Shown piece by piece: positions 1 through 64,000 of a stretch of DNA of 64,000 nt. Origin of the DNA: Bettongia penicillata ogilbyi. Lineage: Eukaryota > Chordata > Mammalia > Diprotodontia > Potoroidae. The position numbers and the translations under genes are program-made. The stretch covers positions 1,373,001 through 1,437,000 of the forward strand of contig JAJHZJ010000013.1 of assembly GCA_023548195.1 (NCBI GenBank), given 5' to 3'. Numbering within the stretch: position 1 is the first letter of the stretch; each line of letters begins with the position of its first letter. Below the pieces are notes generated by a model. It was given only the letters and a program-made list of their open reading frames with translations, made no database searches and had not been told where the DNA came from.

Positions 1-959
1 TTGTATATTGTTTTGAGGTGCCATGATGGTGAACTTAATAAATGTCATATGTTTTCTGACTGCCCTGCTGACTGGCTGTTCCTCCATCTCTCTGCATTCC
101 CTTGGGCCTCCCTACTCCCTGAGACACAACAATATTAGAGAGTGTTACGTAAACTTAGCTGATAAAGCAGCTGACAGGGTTTGAGAAGACTGACTCCAAT
201 TCTGAAAGAAGCTGTAGTATGGGTAAAATGCTATCAAACAGTATTGTCTGCCAAAGAAATTCTTCATGAAAGGAAGAGTCAATCAATGTGATAGACTTCC
301 TTGTCTTATTTGAAAGAAACTGCCACAGTCACCCTGATTATCAAAAGACAGCAACACTGAGACAAGCCCCTCCCAGAGCAAGTTGAAGTTTGGATCATGG
401 TTAGCAAATCTTAGCAATAAAGTATTTTTAAATTAAGGTATGTATATTGTTTTTTAGACATGATACTAGTAAGTGTACACATAACTTTTATATGCACTGG
501 TCCAGTGCAGTATCTATCTTTGAGGTATGTGTATCAAATAATCCCACATAAATATAGTGCCTCAAAGTGTGCCAAGTGTTTACCCCCCCAAAAAACCCTA
601 TTAGGGGAGTATTTCAGATAACACCTACCTTTTTCAGAAGAGGTTAACTGAAGCTAAAAGAGATTAAGTGATTTGCCCATGCTAAGAAAATACATAAATG
701 TTTAGGGGATATAAATGCCATTAAGAACTGGGATTAAAGTGGGCATAAGAACTTAAACCATTGAGTATAGTATTTGAGTAGATACAGAAAGTATTATTTA
801 AAAATTGGAAAAAAAAATCAGACTTGGGGAAATCAGATGGATTGGAAAACGCAGGGAACATTCCAGAACACACCTGCTCAATGTCCCTATTCCCTGGCAC
901 ATCTGTTGTCTATGGATCCTCAAGGCCTACCCATACCTATCAGCTGACTGGGTACTTAA

Positions 960-1095
960 ACTTTTCTTTATAATTAAGAACAGTAAGAAGTCAGACCACT
1001 TGGGCTCCAATTCTAACTCATACTAGCTGTATGACCAAGATCAAGTCACTTAATCACTCTTAATTCTCAATTCTTCATATATAAAATGGGGCCAA
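960..1095 (+). repeat. MIR-like SINE fragment
   Basis: The stretch reads like a decayed tRNA-derived MIR/CORE-SINE body: 'ctagctgtatgaccaagatc', then 'aagtcacttaatcactctta', and a 'tcatatataaaatgggg' match to the usual 'catctgtaaaatgggg'. Confidence 0.6.
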
Positions 1096-1289
1096 GATAC
1101 AGCACACTTAACTCCTTCAGTCCCCTTGGGACTCACAGGCCTACTTAAATGTGTTGCTAGTATTGTATGATGCTTATTCAGAACTAGAAGCAAAGGGGCA
1201 CTGAAATAAAAAGGCTGCTCTTGATCCAATCTGCACACTTTGTTTCTGAGGTTGAAGAAGTAAATGATGTCTGTCCTGCTCTTTAATCT

Positions 1290-1530
1290 CAAGTTTTTTT
1301 TTTAACATTCATTTTTTTGAGTTCCAATTCTCTCCCTCCAGGTCTTCCTTTACCCAATGGGAAGTCAAAGCAATGTGATTCCCATTACACATGGGAAGTC
1401 ATGCACAACATTTCCATATTGGCAATGTTGCCAAAAAAGTAAGAAAAACAAAGTGAAAAGATAACGCTTCACTCTGAACTCCTAGTTATCAGTTGTCTCT
1501 GTGGAAGTGAATAGAAATCTTAAGAAAATC
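1290..1530 (-). repeat. Antisense LINE-1 3' end fragment
   Basis: Begins with a poly-T run and 'aacattcatttttttgagtt', the complement of the marsupial L1 tail 'aactcaaaa...atgaatgtt' seen in sense at 17129-17155. It continues with a run similar to the antisense copy near 51800. Confidence 0.55.
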
Positions 1531-3219
1531 TTAGTTCCACTGTTAGGGAGAGTTAAGTGGGAGACATCTATAACATTCCTTCTCTACTGCCAAGCTTTTC
1601 TTAAGACTGTGAATCTGAACATTAGGCAATTTTTTTCAGTCTTGACTAAAACAGATTAAAGCATATTTAAACAGGTAGATCATTTTTTATAGGTTATTTT
1701 CACAATGCATTCCTCAGAGAAAAGACCTAGGATGACAAAAGAATAATAAATCTTTTTATCACACAGCATCTAACAAAACCCTCTTTAATGACTGGAGAAG
1801 AGAAGGGTAGGACCGAATGTCCACATCTCAAAGAACAAGTGCAAAATAATGCATCAGTATTGGTCAGAAGCTTAAGGAAAGTATTCTACAACTTAAGGTA
1901 AAAGTGAATAATCTGGAGATCAAAGGAAATTTTATAGATGATTAGAAGGAAGGGATATTCCCCATGGGGAAAGGCTACAGAATTTGAGGCTCTCCAATTT
2001 AGAGAAAAAATGAAAGGCAGATGAGTAATTTAATAGATATATTTGGTATCTGGAGGCCTGCACCAGAGGAAGTAGGACGAAAGTGACAAAGAATCTTCCA
2101 TCAGTGAAGTTTGTTCCATCCTGAAATTCCCAAGGTGGATGACAGAATCATCTACTGTAGTGGACTATAAAAAGAGGGTAGAGTATAATATATTTGAAAT
2201 CATTTGGGTGTGCAGAAGGTAGAGGAAGATGTGGTATAAGATTATGAGATCTGTTTCATAAAACACAGACAAAAATGAGTTTTCACAAGGCTTGGTGTGT
2301 GTGTAACCCAGTTTAATTAGCTCATTCCAAGGTTTTAAAAATGAAACCAGAAGGAGACCAATAAAAGGATGAAAAATGGAACAAATCAGAATTTTTATAA
2401 GAAAAATATTTTTCAGTGATGGTGGTGTGGAACCACCACTTTGACCTTATGTCAGTTTCTAAATGTGTTACATGAGGAAGTAGAAATGAAATTAAGGAAA
2501 ACAAAGATGGAAGAACTGCTCAACTGAATAAATATGCACAGAAGATGTCTATTACGAGGGTTATACAATTTTGAAGGCATTAAGGGGTTAATTCTCAAGA
2601 TATCCGAAAACAGGACGATACTGAAAGAACCTAAGACATGGATTGTATTAGTACTGAGAAAAGATCAAGAGGACTTCAATTAGTACTCCTCCTTTCTCTT
2701 TACAAAATCTTAAGAAGAATGATCCAATACTTATTAAAGGTATTTCAAAGGAAAAGATGGGGAAAAAAGATTTTCATAAATAAGAATAAGCAGTAATATC
2801 TTTCATAAATAAAACTGACTGAAATTTACAGAGAATATAAGATTCCATTGTTTATTTAACCATAAAAAAGTGAAACAAAATGTTTCCTATTCAAAATACA
2901 TCACTAGAGATGAGAATTCTGCCATGATCTTGACCATCAATATAAAGGAAGGCAAAAAACAGAAGCTTACCTGTGTGTTAAAAATGTTTTCCACAGTCAC
3001 TGATGATACTCAGTATAAAGCTTCAACAAAAGAGGGATTACTTGTAGATGTTAAGGTCTTTCAGAAACTACTCTTGCAGAAATTGTGCTGATTTCAACAA
3101 ACTTAAGAGCACTGTAGAGCCTCTTAAATGAGTTCCACAACAGTCAAAATTGTTTTAACAAGGAATACAAAGAAAACCAAATGGATGAAAAAATGACAAC
3201 TGTTAAGAATAACATGCAG

Positions 3220-3760
3220 TTGCATATAAGGTCCAAATGATGGGTTTATCAATATGAATTCCTTGGACAAGACACCATGGATGGACAATGAACAGGGCCA
3301 AAAATTAAATGGAAAGAAAAAAGCTGGCTGGATTTCACTAAAGAAATTATGTGGTACTTTTAATGACCTACAAGCATTTTCCTAAAACAAACCCATTTTT
3401 TAATACTAACATTCTATTAGTGGTGCTGTATGATAGTGAGTTATGGAATCAAAACAATCAAATCCAAAAGTATCGGTAACTCAAAAGATAATGGAGAGAC
3501 AGTGTATGGATAAAAACAGGTTGCAGCATAGTACCAACCAATGACCTGCACACAAGAAGTGGTGTAAAACATATCTGGAGATGTAATATCATAAAAAGAG
3601 GTGACTAACTCATACACTGAGACTTAGGGATAACAGATGGGAAGATCCACTTAAAGTAAACAGACCTAGAGGAAGGCCTCTGATACACTAAGTAGGCCCC
3701 CTCTGAAGGTTTATGGGAAGGTGTGGACAAGAAGTGAGGGGATCAAAAGGCATGGATAGG
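3220..3760 (+). repeat. RTE/BovB-type LINE relic (C-terminal ORF)
   Basis: Frames broken by stops still show the order of motifs found at the C-terminal end of RTE reverse transcriptases: LYDSELWN (usual LLYGSETW) at about 3426-3450, a MERQCMDKNRLQ-like segment at about 3491-3525, and near the end a RPRGRPL-like segment at about 3663-3685. It is clearly dead. An open stretch at 2870-3091 may be part of the same element, but I could not confirm it. Confidence 0.5.
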
Positions 3761-3869
3761 TTGTAATTTGCTCCATTAAAGGGACTATTGCCTCAGTGAC
3801 ATAGATCCAGTGATGCCTTTAAATATAGGGGCGATATTTTCTGAAAGGAAGAGTATGAATTAAAATTTC

Positions 3870-3980
3870 TCTCATAGAATCAATTTAAGAGCAGAAAGGT
3901 ACCCTTAAAAGAATCCAATCTCAACTCCCTAATTTCCTGGATAAAAAAACAAACTTAGAGGCCTAAGTGATTTGCTTATA
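3870..3980 (+). repeat. SINE fragment, MIR/Ther-like
   Basis: Shows the order 'tcatagaatc', 'gaatccaatctcaactccct', 'aaacttagaggcctaagtga', 'tttgc'. This matches the common mammalian SINE body that runs through 'aaactgaggcccagagaggt' to 'gacttgcc'. Confidence 0.5.
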
Positions 3981-5079
3981 TAACTAAAGGCAAAAATGCT
4001 TCTAAACCCGTAAGTCTCCTACCTACCCCTAGGATACCACGATGCCTTTCTGCCATTTCAAACAAAACCAAACCACTGCTAATAAGAATTAAGTTGCCAT
4101 TAAAAGCTGGTATGGAAGAGAAGGAGTTACAAAAAGACTGGCTTAAAGACAAGAAATGAAAGTAGGGAAAAATGGACACTTCTAATAATGACATTCTAGT
4201 ATGTTCTCAAATAACTGGCTCTGGGATCAGTTTACTTAATATTTTAAAGAATTATCTATGAAAATGAGTTAGAAAATAAGTTTTCCTAGTTACAAGAGGC
4301 CATGGCTCTCCCACCAAATTTATCAACATAAAGGAATATCTCATAAGGTTTTTGAGTTCTCAGGAAAGTGGCAAATAATCTTCAGTTTGGTAAAGTATAA
4401 GCATCAATGTGGGTAAAAAAAACTGAAAATGAATGCCTACGTGAGCAAATTAGAGTTACACTCAAGTGCTGGGACTCAAACCCAGACAACCTTATTCATC
4501 TATGAGGAAAAATAATTTGTACACAATTACAAACTCATGACTGTCATCAGCTCAGCTTGTGCACTGTGACAATTTAACAATCATTCAGGTATTTAATGAG
4601 AATCTACTTTTTGCTCAACACTATGGTGGGTAAAAACATTATCATGCCTTTTTATAGATTCATGAATATGCGGAACACACAGGGTGAAATAGTGAAATGT
4701 TCAAAAGATAGATAGACTAAATTTTTTTTTAAAATTAGAACTTCAACATTTGTAAAGATGAAGGCTGAGTGGCAGCAAGCTAAAAAAATCTATAAAGCCA
4801 TGAAGGATATAGATAGGTGACCACAGACTTCCTTACCAAATCCTAGAATATAAGTAGAAGGAATGTCTTAAAGTTTGAAAGAGAAAGCTTTAGTTCAAAT
4901 AAGAGAAATTATTACTTATATAAGCAAAGCCATGGTAAAAGACTCTCTGCTTCCAAGAAGTTGAAAGCATAATTGGATGTTGAAGAAATTTTTAATAAAT
5001 ATATTCAGGGTAAATGCAAAATGCTGAATAGGATAGTTTAAAAAGTTCAGAGACAAATTAAATTTGGTCATAATTTCTA

Positions 5080-59338
<54,259 letters not shown>

Positions 59339-59587
59339 TCAAGAAATTTCCTCCTAATCTAAGTGATAGGTTTTAAAAAATTTTTCAAAACATAGGTCTT
59401 CACAACCTTTTTTAATTTCAAAGAAGATACAAAATTTCATTCTTCTAACCTGGGGCTTAAACAACAAATCTAATTCAACATTTACTGACTGTTTATAATT
59501 TAGAGTTACTGCATCTTGTGCTTAAGGGAATGCAAAGATGAATTAAAACAGGAGACTAGAAGGCTCTGAGACATATTCACAAATAAA

Positions 59588-59716
59588 CTGTTGTTGTTGT
59601 GTTCATCCTTCGTTTTTGAAGAAGGCCATGACATCAGAGAAATGTTGACACTATTTGCACTTGACTTTGTTTCCAGTGAGGGAGGGCTGTGCAGGTCACC
59701 AGCCTCACTTGCTCCT
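59588..59716 (+). mobile_element. Marsupial SINE with perfect 10-bp target-site duplication
   Basis: Sequence 'ctgttgttgttgtgttcatc', 'gaagaaggccatgacatcag' and 'tgagggagggctgtgcaggt' to 'cagcctcacttgctcct' is a short interspersed repeat I know from marsupials. It is flanked by CACAAATAAA at 59578-59587 and again at 59717-59726. It sits inside an older interspersed repeat (about 59530-59940). Confidence 0.8.
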
Positions 59717-60965
59717 CACAAATAAATACAAAGAAAGTAGAATGTGAAAGTATATAAGAGGTAGAAACAAAGTGTGAGAGGTTGAAGGAATGTGGGATCA
59801 TTTCTAGCTGGGAGGATTAAAGACAATATAACATGGAAAAGGTAGCATTCAAGTTAGGCTTTGAAGAATAAGCAGGATTTCCAACGCTGGAAATGTGAGA
59901 AAGGCATCCTAGGTGTAGGAGAGAACAGAGGAACAGACCTTCAAATATCTGAAGACAAACCACTCTTTTCCCACTCTCATACTATAGCTACTAAAATATA
60001 AACTCTCATTCCTTCAATAGATTCTTGTATGATGTGGTTTCTAGTCATTTCAAGTTATTGATCGTCTGCCTCTGTGCATACTCTAGATTATCCACGCTCT
60101 CTGTAAATGTGAAGTCCAGAATGGAACATGATAAACAATCTAAAAAAGAACAAGATACATTGGGAGAATAAGGAAAAGTTCATTTTAGCTGTTTGAACAT
60201 ATACTTGATAGGGAATAATGTGAGATCAGATTAGAAAAGTAGATTAGAGCCTGACATTGTAGAGGTCTTCAAATGAGATGATTAGAACCCATGCATCTGA
60301 TGGAATTTCGCACAATATTCCACTGGACAACACAAAAAGTGAAGAAAATACACATTCAGATTACTTTTTAAGATATCTGACAGAAACTTTGATAGAATGA
60401 CTGGACCCAAAATGCAGATTAGTGTATTCATGTGATATAGAAGGAGGTTATTATAATGGGGTACTGCAGAGCTCTTTTCTATTCAGTATTGTTATCAGTG
60501 AAGTGGATGAAGGGATAGATAGATGTTTATCAAATTCAACCAATAGGCATTTTATATGACCAGGCACTGTCAGGCTGGGAGGGATGATTTAGTAGGTCAC
60601 TATATTAGGGTAAAAAGATCTCACACAGCTGAGACAAATCTTATCTTGATGGATCTGTGATGTAATTGATATTAGCATTTCCTTTAATGCCACAGATTAT
60701 CATATTATCTTATCATACTCTCCAGAAGCCTTCCTTAGGAATATGCCCAAATTGTCTGGAGATATTCTAGTTTTCTTGATGTTGCATGAATACCAATGGA
60801 GTACATCTGTCCATCAGTTATCTACTGCTCTTTTCACAAATGGCCCTCTTCTAGTCATATGTGCTCTGGTAACACCTTTTCATGCCACTTCTTTTGAACA
60901 ATTCTTGGAAGTTCATATCTTACAGCCTATGCATACACATTATGAGGCTCTCCGTTGCATTATGG

Positions 60966-61040
60966 AAGGTGGTGGTAGTGGAGGACAAGGATGAAGAGGA
61001 GGAGGAGGAGGAGAAAGAGGAAGAAGAAGAAGTAGTAGTT
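60966..61040 (+). repeat. (GGT)/(GAG)/(GAA) triplet repeat
   Basis: GGTGGTAGTGGAGG followed by GAGGAGGAGG and GAAGAAGAAG units. It creates an acidic frame (EEEEEEEK) by chance; I see no support for coding. Confidence 0.8.
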
Positions 61041-61394
61041 GAAAGATGTTGGACACAGACAGCACTGAATGATTTCAAAAAATGAAACTAACTACTAGTT
61101 ATGGCAGTAATTTCTGAATAAACAGTATATATACAGAGTATTGATTTATTAGAGCAAAGACTAGGTAGGTCCACAAATTGTATTAAACCAGAGTATGGGA
61201 AGATAGCATGGAAATACGGGAAAGGATTCAGGAACTAGGAAGCAAAGCACAGATTAATGTGAACTGCAGAATAGTAAAGGGGGAAGAAAAGAACTTGGTA
61301 GCTAAAGGGGGGGATACTTCAGAGAAGCAGAGAGATAGTACTTCTATGCTGGTTGGAAGTTTTAAAAAAAGAGGCAGGAATGAGAGATAATATC

Positions 61395-61545
61395 ATATAA
61401 TGAAAAGACTGCGGGGTTTGAAGCCCAGCTTTGCCAACTGACATCCTTATGAGCTAGGGTTAAAATTTTTGTGCCTTAGTTTCTTCACTGGAGGTTAGAT
61501 TAGGTGACCCCTGAGGCCGTGTTCCATTCTATTTCTTGAATATGG
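61395..61545 (+). repeat. MIR-type SINE
   Basis: Shows 'ggggtttgaagcccagcttt', 'gccaactgacatccttatga', 'gccttagtttcttcactgga' and 'aggtgacccctgaggccgtg'. Confidence 0.6.
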
Positions 61546-62055
61546 ACCAGGAGGGCAGCTTGAGATGGTGCTGGCTTCGTCTCCCAGCTTTTGTTCTGAT
61601 CTTTTACTTTGTTTGCATACCAATCTGAAAAAAACCTGGAAGCATTTCAGCATCCCAGTTTCTACACATTTCTTGTAGATTTTTTTTAAACAGAGCTTCC
61701 CAAATAGGCTTTGAGGACACAGGATTTCCCATTAGGGACTTAACAAGTCACAAGAAATTTCCTAAGTCTCTGTCCCCTGGGAAACTTCAAATCTACATCA
61801 GATGTAGGTAGCTAAAACAACTTAACCTGGGGTCCCTGGACCCTTAAGGTTTCCAAGGATAGATTTCAGGGGTTCCATTAGTTTGATTATTTTTTTAGTA
61901 TTTTGATAATTTGATTTGTATATAACTGATTTCCTTTGTAAGCCTGTGTATTTTTTTTAATCCATTTTAAAACATTATTCTGAAAAGAGGTTCATAGGCT
62001 TTGTCAGATTGTCACTAGGATCTATAACATAAAAATGTTAAGAATTCCTGTTTTA

Positions 62056-62912
62056 CAGGAAGATGATATAGAACATGTGGGAGAGTTGGAACACTAATTC
62101 ATTGGTGGTGGAGCTGAGAGCTGATTCAACCATTCTAGAGAGCAATTTGGAACTATGCCCAAAAGGCTGCAAAAATGTGCATACTCTTTGACCCAGCAAT
62201 ATTGCTTCTGGGACTCTATCCCAAAGAAATCATAGAAATGGGAAAGGGTCCCACATGTACAGAAATATTTATAGTAGCTCTCTTTGTGGTGGCCAAAACC
62301 TGGAAATCAAGGGGATTCCCATCAACTGGGGAATGCCTGAACAACTTCTGGTATATGAATATAATGGAATCCTATTGTGCTATGAGAAATAATGAACAGG
62401 AAGACTTCAGAGAAGCCTAGAAAGACTTATATAAACTGATGCTGAGTGAAGGAGCCGAACCAGGAGAACTTTATACATAGCAACAACCACATTGTGTGAG
62501 GAATTTTTCTGGCAGATTTAGTACGGGAGACTTAGTACTTCATTGAAATGCATGAACTTAAAAAATTTCCAATGGATTCTTGAGGCAAAACACCTTCCAT
62601 ATCCAGAGAAAGAACTATGGAATTGGACTGCAGATAGAAACAGACCATTTTCTTTTGCATTATGTTTTGTTTTGTGGTTTCTCCCATTCACTTTAATTCT
62701 TCTACGCAACATGCATTTAATAGGAATGTAAATGAAGAACCTATGTAAGATTGTATGCCATCTCAGGGAGGGAGTGGTGAGGGAGAGGAGAAATGAGGGG
62801 AAGGGAGTGGAAAAAAATCTAAGATATATGGAAGTGATTGTCGAACACCGGAGACAAATAAAATCATTCAATTACAAAAATAAAACTAAATGAAAATTTA
62901 AAAAATTTATAA
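62056..62912 (+). mobile_element. 5'-truncated LINE-1 with perfect 16-bp target-site duplication
   Basis: An 857-nt copy of the L1 3' end: ORF2 C-terminus (FDPAILLLGLYPKEI, then FPSTGECLNNFWYMNI), 3' UTR and an A-rich tail. AAGAATTCCTGTTTTA stands at 62040-62055 and again at 62913-62928, a perfect 16-bp duplication typical of target-primed reverse transcription. The site begins after TT (GTT|AAGA), as expected for the L1 endonuclease. Dead on arrival because of truncation. Confidence 0.93.
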
Positions 62913-63623
62913 AAGAATTCCTGTTTTAGCTATTGCTGGATACTACCTGAGTGGGTATGATGGCTTACAGACCTCAGCAATGCATTAAAAAAGCTACAGC
63001 TTCTCCTCTAAGGGAAAAATATCCTAGTGACTTCATCCCAGCAAATGATAATAGAAAAGGACAGCTGGTCCTGAAGAGGCTGGAAAACTGAAGTCCAGCA
63101 GATGTTTGCAGAGAACAACCCAATGACCTCAAAACCAGGAGAGGTGTAGCCCTAGCAAAGAACAGATGATAGTACCTGAAATGCTTTTTAGTAATAAGTT
63201 GATAGATGTAAGTCACTACAATTGACCTTCATTTAATACCATAAATCTAATACAATTATTTGAAATTCTGCATTGTGGTTACTTGTGTTGCTATCTTTCT
63301 CCCTTATCAGACTTAACTCTTCTTAAAAGAAGGAACTATTCTCATCTAAATTCTAAGTTTCTTGGAGTACAACAAAGTACACTGTATGCAGTAGGCAAGT
63401 AAATGAGAATTTCTTGTTGTTAAGGAGGGTAAGAAACTGTGAGATTGGAGTGTCTAAAAAATGTGTTTCTGTCTCATGACTAAAACTTAATTTCTCTACC
63501 AGTACTGTGATTCCATCTATTCCCTCCCACCTCCTGAAGCATGTTGCTTTATCAATTATTCTCATATCACTCACTATATTTTGAATCCTAAATTCTTAAC
63601 TTTATCCTGTAATCTCCTTGGAA

Positions 63624-63780
63624 TAGGGGTGGAGAACCTGTGACCTTCTAGGTCCTTGGATGCGGCCTTTTGATTGCACCCAAGTTTAATAGATCAAATC
63701 TTTTTATTAAAGGGATTTATTTTGTGAGGAGGACCCATAGGGCCACATATGACCTCAAGACTGCAGGTTCCTCACTCCTG
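63624..63780 (+). mobile_element. hAT-type MITE, shortened copy (157 bp)
   Basis: Third member of the 203-bp family: 'taggggtggagaacctgtga' at the left, 'gcaggttcctcactcctg' at the right. About 46 bp are missing inside and the flanks (CCTTGGAA and TGATTCAC) do not match. Confidence 0.7.
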
Positions 63781-64000
63781 TGATTCACTTTTACTTTTCA
63801 GTTCTGGAACCAGAGAATTCATATTCATACATGTAAGAAAACTTGACCTTTGTTCCCTTCTTGCCTTCTCCATTCAAAGTGGGCTAAATTTAGGTAGTCA
63901 ACAGAAATCCTCTTCAAAAATCAGTCCTCTAGATTGTATTGAGGCCAGGCAAGATGTTCTTTTTTAATGTCTTGGAGACTGAGCTTTTTCCAGTTCTATT

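Overview
The window is vertebrate nuclear DNA, almost certainly from a marsupial. It is AT-rich and intron-dominated. Its LINE-1 3' ends, SINEs and short hAT elements are of kinds I recognise from opossum and other metatherian genomes. I found no prokaryotic feature, CRISPR array, tRNA or rRNA gene. Species cannot be decided from the sequence alone.

One gene explains all the coding sequence I can support: EML5 (echinoderm microtubule-associated protein-like 5), on the minus strand. Sixteen internal exons lie between 59310 (5'-most in the window) and 5186 (3'-most). All have AG/GT boundaries and matching phases. Together they give 2227 nt, about 742 codons, without a stop. They cover the end of the second HELP/WD40 (TAPE) repeat, an acidic linker, the third HELP motif and most of the third WD40 double propeller. 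The first exons lie beyond 64000 and the last ones below position 1. EML5 is preferred over its paralogue EML6 because of diagnostic stretches such as [30 protein letters not shown] and the GDSADMS microexon.

Layout: 1-5185 intron with an RTE relic. 5186-6361 holds three exons. 6362-20791 is a 14.4-kb intron holding a near full-length dead L1 (about 8100-14380), an ORF1-only 'half-L1' (about 14610-17410), a hAT MITE with target-site duplication, and L2 fragments. 20792-25677 holds three exons. 25678-33728 is an intron with a second hAT element and L1 pieces. 33729-33749 is a 21-nt microexon. 37706-39808 holds three exons. 39809-52938 is a 13.1-kb intron with an L2 reverse-transcriptase relic, a poorly explained block at 46.0-48.5 kb, and an LTR-like insertion splitting a MIR. 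52939-59310 holds six exons. 59311-64000 is intron with a SINE and an L1 tail, both with perfect target-site duplications.

The most interesting points are the frame-preserving 21-nt EML5 microexon with a UGC-UGC motif just upstream, an exon that begins with a donor-like sequence after its acceptor, the HAL1-like element, and a set of well-preserved transposon insertion footprints. I did not find a convincing wholly new biological system.
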